DNA of 34,987 bases from Acetobacteraceae bacterium (GTDB lineage: Bacteria > Pseudomonadota > Alphaproteobacteria > Acetobacterales > Acetobacteraceae), in assembly GCA_003133065.1 (NCBI GenBank), contig PKZM01000185.1:1-34987 (forward strand), in the 5' to 3' direction. The position numbers and the translations under genes are program-made. Below are positions 7,078 through 15,625 of this stretch, piece by piece. How positions within the stretch are numbered: the stretch's first letter is position 1; every line of letters starts with the position of its first letter. The notes beneath the pieces are model-generated. The model saw only the letters and a program-made list of their open reading frames with translations. It was not told where the DNA came from and made no database searches.

Positions 7078-8109
7078 TTGGGTGTGAGCGCCTTGGCACC
7101 ACACGCCAGACTTTACCCGGGCGATCTCGCGCCATGGTTCCGCCAGCGCAGCGACACGCCGGCCGGCGCCTATAGTTTCGATATGGCGGCGGGCCGCCAC
7201 GTGCTGCTCTGCTTCACCACGCCGCAAGCCCAAACCGCGCTGGCCGCGATCCATGCGCACCGCGCCCTGTTCGACAACCGCACCGCCATCTGCTTCACCA
7301 TCTCCACCGAAGCAGCCGCCACCCACATCCCCGGCACCATCCACATCCACGACCACGATCTCGCCGTCTCGCAGCTCTACGGCACCGATTTGCACCCGCT
7401 CTGGTTCGTACTGGATCCCCGCCTGCGCATCCTCGGCATCTTCCCCGCAACGGGAGAGGGCGCCTCCGCCGCATTCACCCTTCTTGCGCACGCCCAGACC
7501 CAACCCCGCGACGACGCCCAGATCCCCGTCCTCACCATCCCCGCCGTGTTCGAACCGGATTTCTGTGCCCGGCTGATCGCCACCTACACCGCCGATGGGG
7601 GGCAAAGCTCCGCCGTGTTCACCGAGGCGGTGCCCGGCGCTTCCGCCACCGTGACCGATGCGGCGGCAAAGCGGCGCCGCGACCTGAGACTGGCGGACCG
7701 CGCGCTGATCGACCAGATCCAGATGCGCATCTTCCGCCGCGTGGTGCCGGAGATCGCCCACGCCTTTCAGTTCCATGCGACCCGCCTGGAGCGCCTGATC
7801 ATCGCTTGCTACGACGCCGAAGATGGCGGCCACTTCGCCCCCCATCGTGACAACACGGTGGCGGCCACGGCGCATCGCCGGTTCGCCGTGTCGATCAACC
7901 TCAATGAGGATTTCGACGGTGGCGGAATCAGCTTTCCCGAATACGGCCCGCGCGCCTTCAAGCCGCCCGCCGGCGGGGCGCTGGTTTTCTCATGTTCGCT
8001 GATGCACGCCGTGGCGCCGATGCGCCGCGGCCGCCGCTACGCCTGCCTGCCCTTCGTGTACGACGACGCGGCCGCCGCGCTGCGCCGCGCCCCCGCTGCA
8101 ACACGGTAG
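7078..8109 (+). CDS. 2-oxoglutarate/Fe(II) oxygenase with a degenerate peroxiredoxin-like N-terminal domain
   Basis: The C-terminal half (about residues 155-335) is a prolyl-4-hydroxylase-like oxygenase. It has iron ligands H256 and D258 (HFAPHRDN), distal H310 (LMHAVAP) and arginines 317-320 for 2-oxoglutarate. The double-glycine DGGGISFPEYG turn is also typical. The N-terminal half (about 10-135) has the order of a peroxiredoxin fold: GDLAPWF, then HVLLCFTTPQAQT, then LYGTDLHPLWFVLDP. It lacks the peroxidatic cysteine that should sit in the TTPQAQT region. The start is TTG at 7078 or GTG at 7084; both abut repeat R4 and neither has a clear ribosome site. The substrate is unknown. Confidence 0.8.
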   Translation: MGVSALAPHARLYPGDLAPWFRQRSDTPAGAYSFDMAAGRHVLLCFTTPQAQTALAAIHAHRALFDNRTAICFTISTEAAATHIPGTIHIHDHDLAVSQLYGTDLHPLWFVLDPRLRILGIFPATGEGASAAFTLLAHAQTQPRDDAQIPVLTIPAVFEPDFCARLIATYTADGGQSSAVFTEAVPGASATVTDAAAKRRRDLRLADRALIDQIQMRIFRRVVPEIAHAFQFHATRLERLIIACYDAEDGGHFAPHRDNTVAATAHRRFAVSINLNEDFDGGGISFPEYGPRAFKPPAGGALVFSCSLMHAVAPMRRGRRYACLPFVYDDAAAALRRAPAATR

Positions 8110-8159
8110 GGTGGCTGTTCCACCCGTCTATCGCCCGCCGGGTCGCCCCGGCTTCGGCA

Positions 8160-8546
8160 TCAGAGGGGGTAGGCGGGATCGTATTGCATCGCCCCGACCC
8201 GGTTGCCCTCCGTATCGTGGAAAAACGCGAGCCTTCCGACGCCATCGATGACGAATGGCCGAGAAACGACTGTTCCGCCAAAACGCGATATCAGCGCCAA
8301 CACCGCATCGAGGTCATCCACCCCAATGCTGCATTCAAAGCCGCGCATGCCCGCCCCATCCAGCTTGTGCTGCCGTTCCTGCAACGCGCCCTGCAGGCCG
8401 GGATCATCCGCGGGGCCGGTGTGGATGAGGTAGAAATTGGGGGGGCCCCAGGGCTCGAAACGCCAGCCAAACACATTTTCATAGAACGAACGCGCCCGCT
8501 CCACCTGGTCTGCCTGCACGGCGAAGTGACGGATATGGTTGGGCAC
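8160..8546 (-). CDS. VOC (glyoxalase/bleomycin-resistance fold) family protein
   Basis: The 128-residue protein starts VPNHIRHFAVQADQVERARSFYENVFGW, the standard opening of a vicinal-oxygen-chelate domain. It ends with RLAFFHDTEGNRVGAMQYD, the usual C-terminal strand. Likely metal-site positions are H6 in the first module and a C-terminal acidic residue, but the full set is not certain. The GTG at 8546 is chosen because GAGGAG lies 8 bases upstream; further upstream codons run into the divergent AraC gene. Function in such small VOC proteins is usually unknown. The divergent AraC-type gene 91 bases away is a candidate regulator. Confidence 0.85.
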   Translation of the reverse strand: MPNHIRHFAVQADQVERARSFYENVFGWRFEPWGPPNFYLIHTGPADDPGLQGALQERQHKLDGAGMRGFECSIGVDDLDAVLALISRFGGTVVSRPFVIDGVGRLAFFHDTEGNRVGAMQYDPAYPL

Positions 8547-8637
8547 AGGTTTTCTCCTCGGCTGCGCGCCGATCATAGGGCTGGCGAGCACTGGCGGCCT
8601 TGCGCAAGGATGACGAAATCTATCGAGAAAGCGACAG

Positions 8638-9390
8638 ATGGACACGTTCATCCGCACTTTGGGCGCAAGCTACGAGCACGGCCACGAGATCGGCACCCAC
8701 GACCATGGGTGGGGGCAGCTGATTTACGCCAGCAGCGGCGCGATCCATGTGACCGCTTGCGGCCAAGCCTGGCTGATCCCCCCGGCCCGCGCGGTGTGGA
8801 TGCCGCCGGGAACGCCGCACCGCCTGCGCATGCGCGGCCGCACGCGGCTGCGCACCCTGTACATAGCGCCGCTGCATTGCGCCGAGCTTGCAGCCAGGCC
8901 GCTCGGCCTCATCGTTTCACCGTTGCTGCGCGCGTTGATCCAGGAGCTTGTGCGGATCGGCCATGTCACCATGGCCGATCGCCGGCACCGTGCGATGGGG
9001 GAAGCGATGCTGGTGATGTTGGCGCGGGCGGAGCGCTTTCCCCTGGCTTTGAACCTGCCGGCTGATCGGCGCGCCCAGCGTGTTGCCGAGGCCATTCTCG
9101 CCCACCCCGGCAGCGGCGATACGCTGAATGACATTGCGGCGGCGTGCGGCGCCACGCTGCGCACCATGCAGCGTATATTTTTGGCGGAAACCGGCATGCC
9201 GCTTTCCGAATGGCGCCAGATGGCCCGCCTGATGGTGGCGGCTTCCGTTCTGCTGGACGGGAAAAGTGTAACGGATGCTGCCCTGGAAGCCGGCTATTCC
9301 GGCCTCAGCGCTTTCATCCATGCTTTCGGCACGAAGGTGGGCCAAACCCCCTCCGCCTTCCGACTCGCGGCGACCGATGTAAGCTTGTAG
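8638..9390 (+). CDS. AraC-family transcriptional regulator with cupin sensor domain
   Basis: The 250-residue protein has an N-terminal cupin segment: HDHGWGQLIYASSGAIHV at about 21-38, and PPARAVWMPPGTPHRLRM at about 48-65. The C-terminal part (about 150-245) is an AraC DNA-binding domain with two helix-turn-helix units. The second carries ALEAGYSGLSAFIHAFGTKVGQTPSAFR, the classic AraC signature. This arrangement (cupin without a dimerisation extension) is common among regulators that control one neighbouring gene. The divergent VOC gene is the natural target. The ATG at 8638 is preceded by GAGAAAG, a modest ribosome site. Confidence 0.9.
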   Translation: MDTFIRTLGASYEHGHEIGTHDHGWGQLIYASSGAIHVTACGQAWLIPPARAVWMPPGTPHRLRMRGRTRLRTLYIAPLHCAELAARPLGLIVSPLLRALIQELVRIGHVTMADRRHRAMGEAMLVMLARAERFPLALNLPADRRAQRVAEAILAHPGSGDTLNDIAAACGATLRTMQRIFLAETGMPLSEWRQMARLMVAASVLLDGKSVTDAALEAGYSGLSAFIHAFGTKVGQTPSAFRLAATDVSL

Positions 9391-9563
9391 GCTGTGGGTG
9401 CCGGCGGCGCTGTTTTTGCCGGGCGAAGCATCCCCGTATGATAAATGACTCGCGGACCTTGCGCGTCGGTGTGAGTGTTCGCCTTCAACCGACTTAAGCG
9501 ATAAGGCTGGGGCGGCAGAAATCCGCCCATATCGGGCGTGCCGTGGACCGGCGGGAATCATTG

Positions 9564-12248
9564 ATGGCGCGGAAAAGCAAGCAAAGCGGTCACGAACCAC
9601 CGCACAAGACGACCAAGCGACGCATCGGCGTGGCACGGCAAGGCGCGGTTAAGGCATCGGCCCCGATCGATATCACGACCTGCGACCGCGAGCCTATCCA
9701 TACGCCAGGGGCGATTCTGCCGCATGGTGCCATGCTGGTGTTGGATGCAGAAACACTGGACATCCTACAGGTTGCCGGTGACCTGAGGGGTCTGCTGGGC
9801 GCATCCGCCGAGGAATTACTGGGTTATCCCGCCGCGGCGATTTTTCAACCCCGGCAGATCGACACTTTGCGTGCGTTGAGCACCAGACTTACGCTGCTCA
9901 AACCGCGGCATTTGCTGGATCCGCAAATGCGCGTGGCCGCCGATCGGCCGCTGGATGCGAGCCTGCACCGCAGTGATGGCGTGCTGATTGTAGAGCTTGA
10001 AAAGGCCGATAACGAGGAGCGGTTCGCCGCCGATCCGCTCGCGGCCGTTCAGGAGATGATAGGGGGTCTGGACGAGGCGCCGTCTTTGACAAGTTTGTGC
10101 CAGATGGCGGCAGACCGCGTGCGAGACGTCGCCGCCTATGATCGGGTTCTGGTGTATCGATTCATGGAGGATGGCTCAGGCTGGGTTATTGCGGAGAGCA
10201 AGCAGGACGGTTTTGAGCCGTTCCTTGACCTGCACTACCCGGCCGCCGATATCCCCAAACAGGCGCGCGCGCTGTACGTGAAGACCGGGTTGCGGCTGAT
10301 CACGCAAGTGGATTATGAACCGGCACCTCTTATGCCGGCGAATAATCCGCGCACCGGCAAAGCACTGGATATGAGCCAGGCGATATTGCGCGATGTTTCT
10401 CCCATCCATCGGGAGTACCTGCGCAACATGGGGATAGATGCCTCCATGTCGATTTCCATCATCCTCGGCGGCGCGTTGTGGGGGCTGATTGCCTGCCATC
10501 ACTATAGCCCGCGCCGTCTGCCGCAACATTTGCGCGCCGTGTGCGAGTTGTTCGGCTCGATGTTTTCCTATCAGTTGGAGGTTTTTGAAAAGCGGGAACA
10601 ATTCAATGCGCGCCTCAACAGCCGCATTGTCCTGCAGAATCTGATGCTGAACCTGGCCAGTGCCGATGATTATGCACGCGGCCTTACCGAACAATCGCCG
10701 AATTTGCTCGATTACATTCACGGCGGCACGACATCCGTGGACGGCCGCGAGCATGGCGGCGGTGCCGTCAGCGTTGATGGTGAACTGACCGTTTTGGGGA
10801 CCACGCCGACCCCCGAGCAGATCAACCTGCTTGTAGATTGGTTGAACACGCAAATGCCGGACACGGACGGCGTTTACGACACTGATCGGCTGGGTGAATG
10901 TTGGGAACCGGCCAAAGCGTTCGCCGATGTGGCCAGCGGCCTGTTGGTCATTTCCGTCTCGTACAGGCCATCGGATTACATCATCTGGTTTCGCCCGGAA
11001 ATGGTCGGCACCGCGCTATGGGCCGGGGAGCCTGGCAAGACCGTTGTGCCAGGCCGCGACGGCGACATGCTCAGGCCGCGCAAGTCGTTTGAGATATGGA
11101 AAGAGTCGGTGCGCGGCCGGGGGCTGCCGTGGTTGCCATCGGATCTGGATGCGGCGCGTGACCTGCGCATGTCGCTTCTCAATGTGGTGCTTCGGCGCAT
11201 AACGGACGCGGCCCGCGAGCGGAAACACGCGACCGAACGTGACCAGTTGCTGATGGCCGAACTCGATCACCGCGTGAAGAATACGCTGGCGAATATAGAG
11301 GCGCTGGTGGTACAGACGAGCCAGAGTGCGGACTCCCTTTCCGGGTTTGTGGCGGGGCTGGCCGCACGCATTCAATCCATGGCCAAGGCCCACAGCCTAC
11401 TGTCACAAAGCCGCTGGGAGGGTGTGGCGATCAACAATCTTCTCATGGAAGAGCTGGATCCTTATATCCGCGGACATGCGGCGTTCGATATCGTGGGACC
11501 GGACCTCGTTCTGACATCAAAATCGGCGCTCGCACTGTCTTTAGCGATTCATGAACTGGCCACCAATGCGAGCAAATATGGCGCGCTGAGTTCCCGCAGC
11601 GGACGGGTTTCGATACATTGGGCGCTGACGCAAAACGGGGGGCTTGAGCTTTCCTGGACGGAATCGGGCGGTCCAAATGTCAGCGCGCCGACCCGCCGTG
11701 GCTTTGGCTCGACACTGATTGAGCGGGCTCTGGCAATGGAGACCGACGGCACCGCAACCCTGCGCTACCTGCCCGGGGGGGTGGTTTGTGACGTGACACT
11801 GCCATCCACATCCATGGCGCCATTTGACCCGGCGATCGGCGTTCCGCCACCGATCACGTTCTGCAATATTCCCCAAGAACCCAAACGCGCCGACAAAGAT
11901 ATTCGTGTTTTGGTGGTCGAAGATTCCTTCCTGATCATCAGCGCGCTTGAGTTGGCGTTCGATAGCTTCGGTTGGACGATGGTAGGCCCGGCGACGCGCG
12001 TGCGTAAGGCTATGGCGCTGGTCAAATCGGAGAATTTTGACGCCGTGCTGCTGGACGTGAATCTGGACGGAGAAATGTCCTGGGATGTGGCGGCGGCATT
12101 GCAGGCGCGTGGCGTTCCGTTTGTGTTGAGCACGGGTTATGAAATCGCCGCAGTTCTGCCGGACTTTCTCCGCGGCAGCAGGTGCGTGAAGAAACCTTTC
12201 AAAATCGAGGAGTTAGAGCAGGCCATTTTAGACATAATCCCATCGTGA
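9564..12248 (+). CDS. Bacteriophytochrome hybrid sensor kinase (PAS-GAF-PHY-HWE kinase-receiver)
   Basis: This is a red/far-red light sensor of 894 residues. The biliverdin-attachment cysteine is C40 in TTCDREPIHTPGAILPHG, ahead of the PAS domain. The GAF domain (about 170-320) carries YPAADIPKQAR near 225 and HREYLRNMGIDASMSISI near 282. A PHY domain follows (about 340-520). The kinase is of the HWE type: H569 in AELDHRVKNTLAN, the HELATNASKYGALS N-box, and WTESGGP. A receiver domain begins near 780 with phosphoacceptor D831 (LLDVN). The ATG at 9564 follows GGGAA by 6 bases; a GTG at 9543 is possible. No heme oxygenase gene lies nearby to supply biliverdin. The HWE-plus-receiver layout recalls Agrobacterium Agp2. 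Confidence 0.93.
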   Translation: MARKSKQSGHEPPHKTTKRRIGVARQGAVKASAPIDITTCDREPIHTPGAILPHGAMLVLDAETLDILQVAGDLRGLLGASAEELLGYPAAAIFQPRQIDTLRALSTRLTLLKPRHLLDPQMRVAADRPLDASLHRSDGVLIVELEKADNEERFAADPLAAVQEMIGGLDEAPSLTSLCQMAADRVRDVAAYDRVLVYRFMEDGSGWVIAESKQDGFEPFLDLHYPAADIPKQARALYVKTGLRLITQVDYEPAPLMPANNPRTGKALDMSQAILRDVSPIHREYLRNMGIDASMSISIILGGALWGLIACHHYSPRRLPQHLRAVCELFGSMFSYQLEVFEKREQFNARLNSRIVLQNLMLNLASADDYARGLTEQSPNLLDYIHGGTTSVDGREHGGGAVSVDGELTVLGTTPTPEQINLLVDWLNTQMPDTDGVYDTDRLGECWEPAKAFADVASGLLVISVSYRPSDYIIWFRPEMVGTALWAGEPGKTVVPGRDGDMLRPRKSFEIWKESVRGRGLPWLPSDLDAARDLRMSLLNVVLRRITDAARERKHATERDQLLMAELDHRVKNTLANIEALVVQTSQSADSLSGFVAGLAARIQSMAKAHSLLSQSRWEGVAINNLLMEELDPYIRGHAAFDIVGPDLVLTSKSALALSLAIHELATNASKYGALSSRSGRVSIHWALTQNGGLELSWTESGGPNVSAPTRRGFGSTLIERALAMETDGTATLRYLPGGVVCDVTLPSTSMAPFDPAIGVPPPITFCNIPQEPKRADKDIRVLVVEDSFLIISALELAFDSFGWTMVGPATRVRKAMALVKSENFDAVLLDVNLDGEMSWDVAAALQARGVPFVLSTGYEIAAVLPDFLRGSRCVKKPFKIEELEQAILDIIPS

Positions 12249-12287
12249 GGAGCGGCCATCAGCCCAAAGCCCCAGGTTAACAGTGAC

Positions 12288-13289
12288 CTACTTCAATGCC
12301 ACAGCGTACGCACCGACCGGCAACGCCACCGGAATGACCCCGCGCGCACGCAGAAAGTCTGCAAATCTGTCATACTTCTTGACATCAAGCGAGAACGGAT
12401 CCACCGCAAAGCAGCCGATCGTAAACCGCCACGCCGACAGGTTCAGCGCATTATCGTCATTCGGATACAGCTTCACGAAATCCGCCCAAGCCTGATCCGG
12501 ATGCGCCCTGATATAAGCAACCCCCTCCTGCACCGCGCGTAAAAAACGGGCCATTGCCGGGTCATGCGCGCGGCTCTTCTGCACGATCATGATCAGATAG
12601 TCGAAATCCGGCACGCCATACGCTTCATAATCGAACCCGCGCGGCTTGGCGCCATGCTCGATCAATTCGAACGTCTCAAAATTCCTGTCCACACCGACGG
12701 CATCTACCTGGCCCGTGAGCAACGAGGTTGTGAGCGCGGTGCCGATATTTACCAGCGTCACGTCTGTGAGCTTTAACCCCGCGGTGGACAGCATCTGCGC
12801 GATATCCGCCAGGTTCACATCACCGCCCACATTATTATAGCCGACACGTTTGCCCTTCAGATCGCCGATCGTTTTTATCCCGCTGGGTTCAAGAGTCTCC
12901 AGCGTTTCCATTGGCCGGTCGATCAGCACGCCGATCCGCGCCAATTGCAACCCTTGCGCCACCTGCTGATACAGCTGCGGTTGATAGCCAATGGCGATAT
13001 CCCCACGCCCCGCGGCCACCAGAAGCGGCGGCATGCTGGGATCGGCCGGTTCCACAAATTCCACATCCAGGCCCTGCCGCTGAAAAGCCCCGATGGCTTG
13101 TGCCACAATGAGCGGCCCGTGATTTGGGTTGACAAACCAATCCAGCAGCACGGTCAGCTTATCATTGGCGTGCGCCGGCGCGATCAGCGCAAGAAGCACG
13201 CACGCAATAGGTAAAAGTTCTTTTCTTCTTTCCTTCAAGAAAGAAGATTCTCCTTTTCTGAAGAAAAGAAGCAAAAGACTTTTATTCAT
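12288..13289 (-). CDS. ThiY-like ABC substrate-binding protein (NMT1/THI5 fold), copy 2
   Basis: This is a periplasmic binding protein for a thiamine pyrimidine-type ligand, by homology. The mature part starts NDKLTVLLDWFVNPNHGPLI, with the LDWxxNxxH block typical of ThiY. IAIGYQPQLYQQVAQG, GIKTIGDLKGKRVGY and YEAYGVPDFDYLI follow in family order. The signal peptide ends LLPIACVLLALIAPAHA. The ATG at 13289 lies one base after the stop of the thiaminase I-like gene (TGATATG), but the first 25 codons are repeat R5. A TTG at 13238 inside the repeat has AAGGAG 11 bases before it and gives a compact signal peptide starting MKERRKELLPIAC. It is the last gene of the operon and converges with the phytochrome gene. 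Confidence 0.88.
   Translation of the reverse strand: MNKSLLLLFFRKGESSFLKERRKELLPIACVLLALIAPAHANDKLTVLLDWFVNPNHGPLIVAQAIGAFQRQGLDVEFVEPADPSMPPLLVAAGRGDIAIGYQPQLYQQVAQGLQLARIGVLIDRPMETLETLEPSGIKTIGDLKGKRVGYNNVGGDVNLADIAQMLSTAGLKLTDVTLVNIGTALTTSLLTGQVDAVGVDRNFETFELIEHGAKPRGFDYEAYGVPDFDYLIMIVQKSRAHDPAMARFLRAVQEGVAYIRAHPDQAWADFVKLYPNDDNALNLSAWRFTIGCFAVDPFSLDVKKYDRFADFLRARGVIPVALPVGAYAVALK
13210..13286. repeat. AT-rich double-hairpin repeat inside the signal-peptide region, copy R5
   Basis: The outer arms GTAAAAGTTCTTTTC and GAAGCAAAAGACTTTTA enclose two hairpins, as in R2 and R6. It lies within the 5' end of the copy 2 binding-protein gene and is translated as SLLLLFFRKGESSFLKERRK if the ATG at 13289 is used. 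Other copies have AAGAAG where this one has AAGGAG (minus strand, 13250-13255). Confidence 0.85.
13250..13255 (-). promoter_or_regulatory. Shine-Dalgarno-like AAGGAG inside repeat R5
   Basis: AAGGAG on the minus strand lies 11 bases before an in-frame TTG (13238) that would start the binding-protein signal peptide. Sister repeats read AAGAAG here, so a single base change would have created a good ribosome site. The spacing is slightly long. Confidence 0.4.
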
Positions 13290-13290
13290 A

Positions 13291-14481
13291 TCAGTGGCTC
13301 GCAGGCAAGGCCGCGCTGACGGCGGCGGCGGCCTTGTGCAGCATGGCGTTAAGGGCGGGGGCCTCAACCACGATCCCATTATTCAGAATCGGCAGAAACC
13401 TCGCGTAGAGCGGCGCTGCTGCCAGTATCGCCTTGTCCGCGTAGCTATCCGCCCGTGCCGGCAAAAGATACCGCGGCGGCGTACCCACGTGCGGAACCAG
13501 CAAAGCCCGGTACGTGGACGCCTGCATGGCGTAGCGAATGAAATCCTCCGCATCCTGATGCAGCACGCCGTGTACATGGGCATCGATACCATACATATCC
13601 ACCCAAACGACCTGATGCGGCTCGGCCTCGGAAAACGGCCACGGGCCCACATGGATATCCGCTTGTGCCAGGCAATAATCCCCTGCCCGGCAGGATGTTT
13701 CACCCTCCTCCAGAATGTCGTGAGTGGCTTCGGAATACCCGATGAATGCGCTGCCCGCGCCCCGCGCGAATTGCCGCGCATAAAATCCGGGCTTTGTGTC
13801 ATCAGCCAGGTTGCGCCCGAACCCGGCCGGCTCCAGCGCCAGAATCTGCTGCATGGTCCGTACCAGTGCCGGATCGGGGCCGCGCTTCACATCCGCCAGT
13901 GCGCCCGCAGCACTTGCCTCGCGGCCGAGAAAATACGACAGGATCAGTTCTCCCAACGCAGGCTCGGTCATATCCAGGAGAAGCCCTCGCGCCGGCGGCA
14001 ACGCCACTTGCAACGCAGCCAGTGTGTGCGCAGACGCCAACGCAGGCTGATCCGCCCGCGTGAACAGAAAGTCACTGCACAACCAATGCGGAACAGCCAC
14101 CAGCACGTGACCCTGCAATGCTGCCTGCTGCGCGAGCGGATACAGTTGCGGCACCGTCGCGGCGAATCCCGGCGAGAAAGGCGCGAGCTTATGGTGGTCC
14201 AGGAAGTCCTTCAAGAAGATCGCGTCTATTTCGTGAATGTCCGAATCCTCTTCCAGCACACCGCCGGCGCCCGGCGTGGCATCATAGTAGTTTTCGTTCA
14301 GCGTTATCCGCAGCAATACCCCGGGATGGGCTTCCTCAAACCCTTGTTTCAGTATTAACGCCGCGTCCGCCGCATCGGGGATATAAGGATACATGGAAAG
14401 ATGCAGCACGCGCGGCATCGGCGCCGCGCTGCCAAGCAGCCAGGCGGCTACTGCCCACAGGCTGCAAAACCTAAGGCGCAT
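13291..14481 (-). CDS. Thiaminase I-like secreted protein (thiamine pyridinylase family)
   Basis: Thiaminase I cuts thiamine at the methylene bridge, handing the pyrimidine to a nucleophile and freeing the thiazole. The 396-residue product has a signal peptide (MRLRFCSLWAVAAWLLGSAA). Blocks that match thiaminase I as I remember it are LHLSMYPYIPD, then EIDAIFLKDFLDHHKLAPF, VPHWLCSDFLF with C135 at the nucleophile position, ARGAGSAFIGYSE with E251 at the catalytic-base position, and RYLLPAR. The Cys-to-Glu spacing (116) is close to the 128 of the Paenibacillus enzyme. The ATG at 14481 overlaps the GntR gene end by 11 bases and has AAGG 9 bases upstream. The fold is related to binding proteins, so a pure ligand-binding role is the main alternative. 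Confidence 0.78.
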   Translation of the reverse strand: MRLRFCSLWAVAAWLLGSAAPMPRVLHLSMYPYIPDAADAALILKQGFEEAHPGVLLRITLNENYYDATPGAGGVLEEDSDIHEIDAIFLKDFLDHHKLAPFSPGFAATVPQLYPLAQQAALQGHVLVAVPHWLCSDFLFTRADQPALASAHTLAALQVALPPARGLLLDMTEPALGELILSYFLGREASAAGALADVKRGPDPALVRTMQQILALEPAGFGRNLADDTKPGFYARQFARGAGSAFIGYSEATHDILEEGETSCRAGDYCLAQADIHVGPWPFSEAEPHQVVWVDMYGIDAHVHGVLHQDAEDFIRYAMQASTYRALLVPHVGTPPRYLLPARADSYADKAILAAAPLYARFLPILNNGIVVEAPALNAMLHKAAAAVSAALPASH

Positions 14482-15190
14482 TCTGGGTATCCTTGTCTTC
14501 CGCGACATGGCCCGCATCGATCACGTGGAGCCGCATTGCATGATAGGCAGCTTCTGGCTCCCGCCGCAGGATCGCCTGGACAATCCCGTGATGCTCCATA
14601 TGGGAAATCTCCATGCGCCGGCGTTCGGAGATGAATTCCGCCCGCGTATAGGGCAAGGTGCGCATCCGCATCTGCTCTATCCCGCGCGAAAGCACGGCGT
14701 TATGGGCACCTTCATGCACAATCTGGTGCAGCAGCTTGTTTGTCTTGTCAAAACGCTGCGCCTGGCCGCGCGCGACGATCTGCACCATATCAGCCTGCAC
14801 GGCCGAGAGATGCTGGCGTTCCGCCTCCGTCATCCGCTGCGCCGCGTACCGCGCGCCGGAAGCCTCAAGATCGGCAATGACCTCGACAAGATAGGTGAAA
14901 TGATCCAGGCTCCGCTCGGCCACAACCACGCCCTGCCGCAACCTGATATCCACCATGCCCAGAGACGCAAGTTGGCGCAGTGCTTCGCGCACAGGCGTAC
15001 GGGACACCTGATAGCGTGCGGCTATTTCATTTTCTTCCAGCCGCATCCCCGGCGGCAGCGTACCGCGCGCGATGTCGTTCACGATCTTCTGCTGCACAAT
15101 CCCAGCCAGCGTCGGCGCCGGCTCGCGGACCTCCGCCTCCACAGCCAAAGCCAGCGTGGCGTCAAGCCCGGGCTTCAATCGCGCTTTCAT
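14471..15190 (-). CDS. GntR-family (FadR/FCD) transcriptional repressor
   Basis: The 239-residue protein has an N-terminal winged helix (about 27-95) with GTLPPGMRLEENEIAARYQ and SRTPVREALRQLASLGMVD, the standard GntR recognition helix. A C-terminal all-helical FCD domain follows, with likely metal-site residues among D148, H155 and H197 (FDKTNKLLHQIVHEGAHN and HMEHHGIVQAI). FCD regulators usually sense an organic acid or pathway intermediate and repress their own cluster. The start codon overlaps the stop of the aldehyde dehydrogenase remnant (ATGA). Its likely binding site is CGTGTATACACG, found at both main promoters and ahead of the Rieske genes. Confidence 0.92.
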   Translation of the reverse strand: MKARLKPGLDATLALAVEAEVREPAPTLAGIVQQKIVNDIARGTLPPGMRLEENEIAARYQVSRTPVREALRQLASLGMVDIRLRQGVVVAERSLDHFTYLVEVIADLEASGARYAAQRMTEAERQHLSAVQADMVQIVARGQAQRFDKTNKLLHQIVHEGAHNAVLSRGIEQMRMRTLPYTRAEFISERRRMEISHMEHHGIVQAILRREPEAAYHAMRLHVIDAGHVAEDKDTQNAP

Positions 15191-15537
15191 AGGCGGGCGA
15201 CAACGCCTTTGACTTCGGTATAGTGCTCGATGGCCGCAAACCCCGAAGCCCGCCCCCAGCCCGATTGCTTGTAGCCACCCATCGGGAACGCCGGATCGAA
15301 GAAATTATGCGTATTGATGCACAGATTGCCCCATTTTATCCGCCCGGCAATCTGATGCTCGGCCTTCAAATTTTGCGTCCACACGCTCGCATGAAGCCCA
15401 TAGATACTGTCGTTGGCGGCCGCCACGGCTTCATCGATATCCGCGAACGGTACTGCGCACAGCACCGGGCCGAACACCCCCCCCACAAACGCACCCGACT
15501 CGGCTCCTATGTTCAGGTCGGCAGCATCCATGGACAA
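15187..15537 (-). pseudogene. C-terminal fragment of an aldehyde dehydrogenase
   Basis: The roughly 95 C-terminal residues are well preserved: FGPVLCAVPFADIDEAVAAA, NDSIYGLHASVWT, then WGNLCINTHNFFDPAFPMGG and YKQSGWGRASG. The NAD-binding part and the catalytic cysteine region are missing. The first 20 residues (MSMDAADLNIGAESGAFVGG) resemble the stretch ahead of the EEIFGPVL motif only loosely. Repeat R6 lies immediately upstream, so the gene may have been cut at the repeat. Its stop overlaps the GntR start by ATGA, which may explain why the fragment survives: it can pass ribosomes to GntR. A missing upstream dehydrogenase function might be supplied elsewhere. Confidence 0.8.
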
Positions 15538-15549
15538 AGCTCCTCAATA

Positions 15550-15625
15550 AGTAAAAGTTCTTTGCTTCTTTCTTTCAAGAAAGAAGACTCTTCTTTTTTG
15601 AAAAAAAGAAGCAAAAAACTTTTAT
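15550..15625. repeat. AT-rich double-hairpin repeat, copy R6
   Basis: GTAAAAGTTCTTTGCTTC, two hairpins and GAAGCAAAAAACTTTTA form a palindrome at the junction between the dimethylformamidase-like large subunit and the dehydrogenase fragment. The TAA stop of the large subunit (15622-15624) is part of the repeat edge. The flanks match R5 (CAATAGGTAAAAG there, CAATAAGTAAAAG here). Confidence 0.85.
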
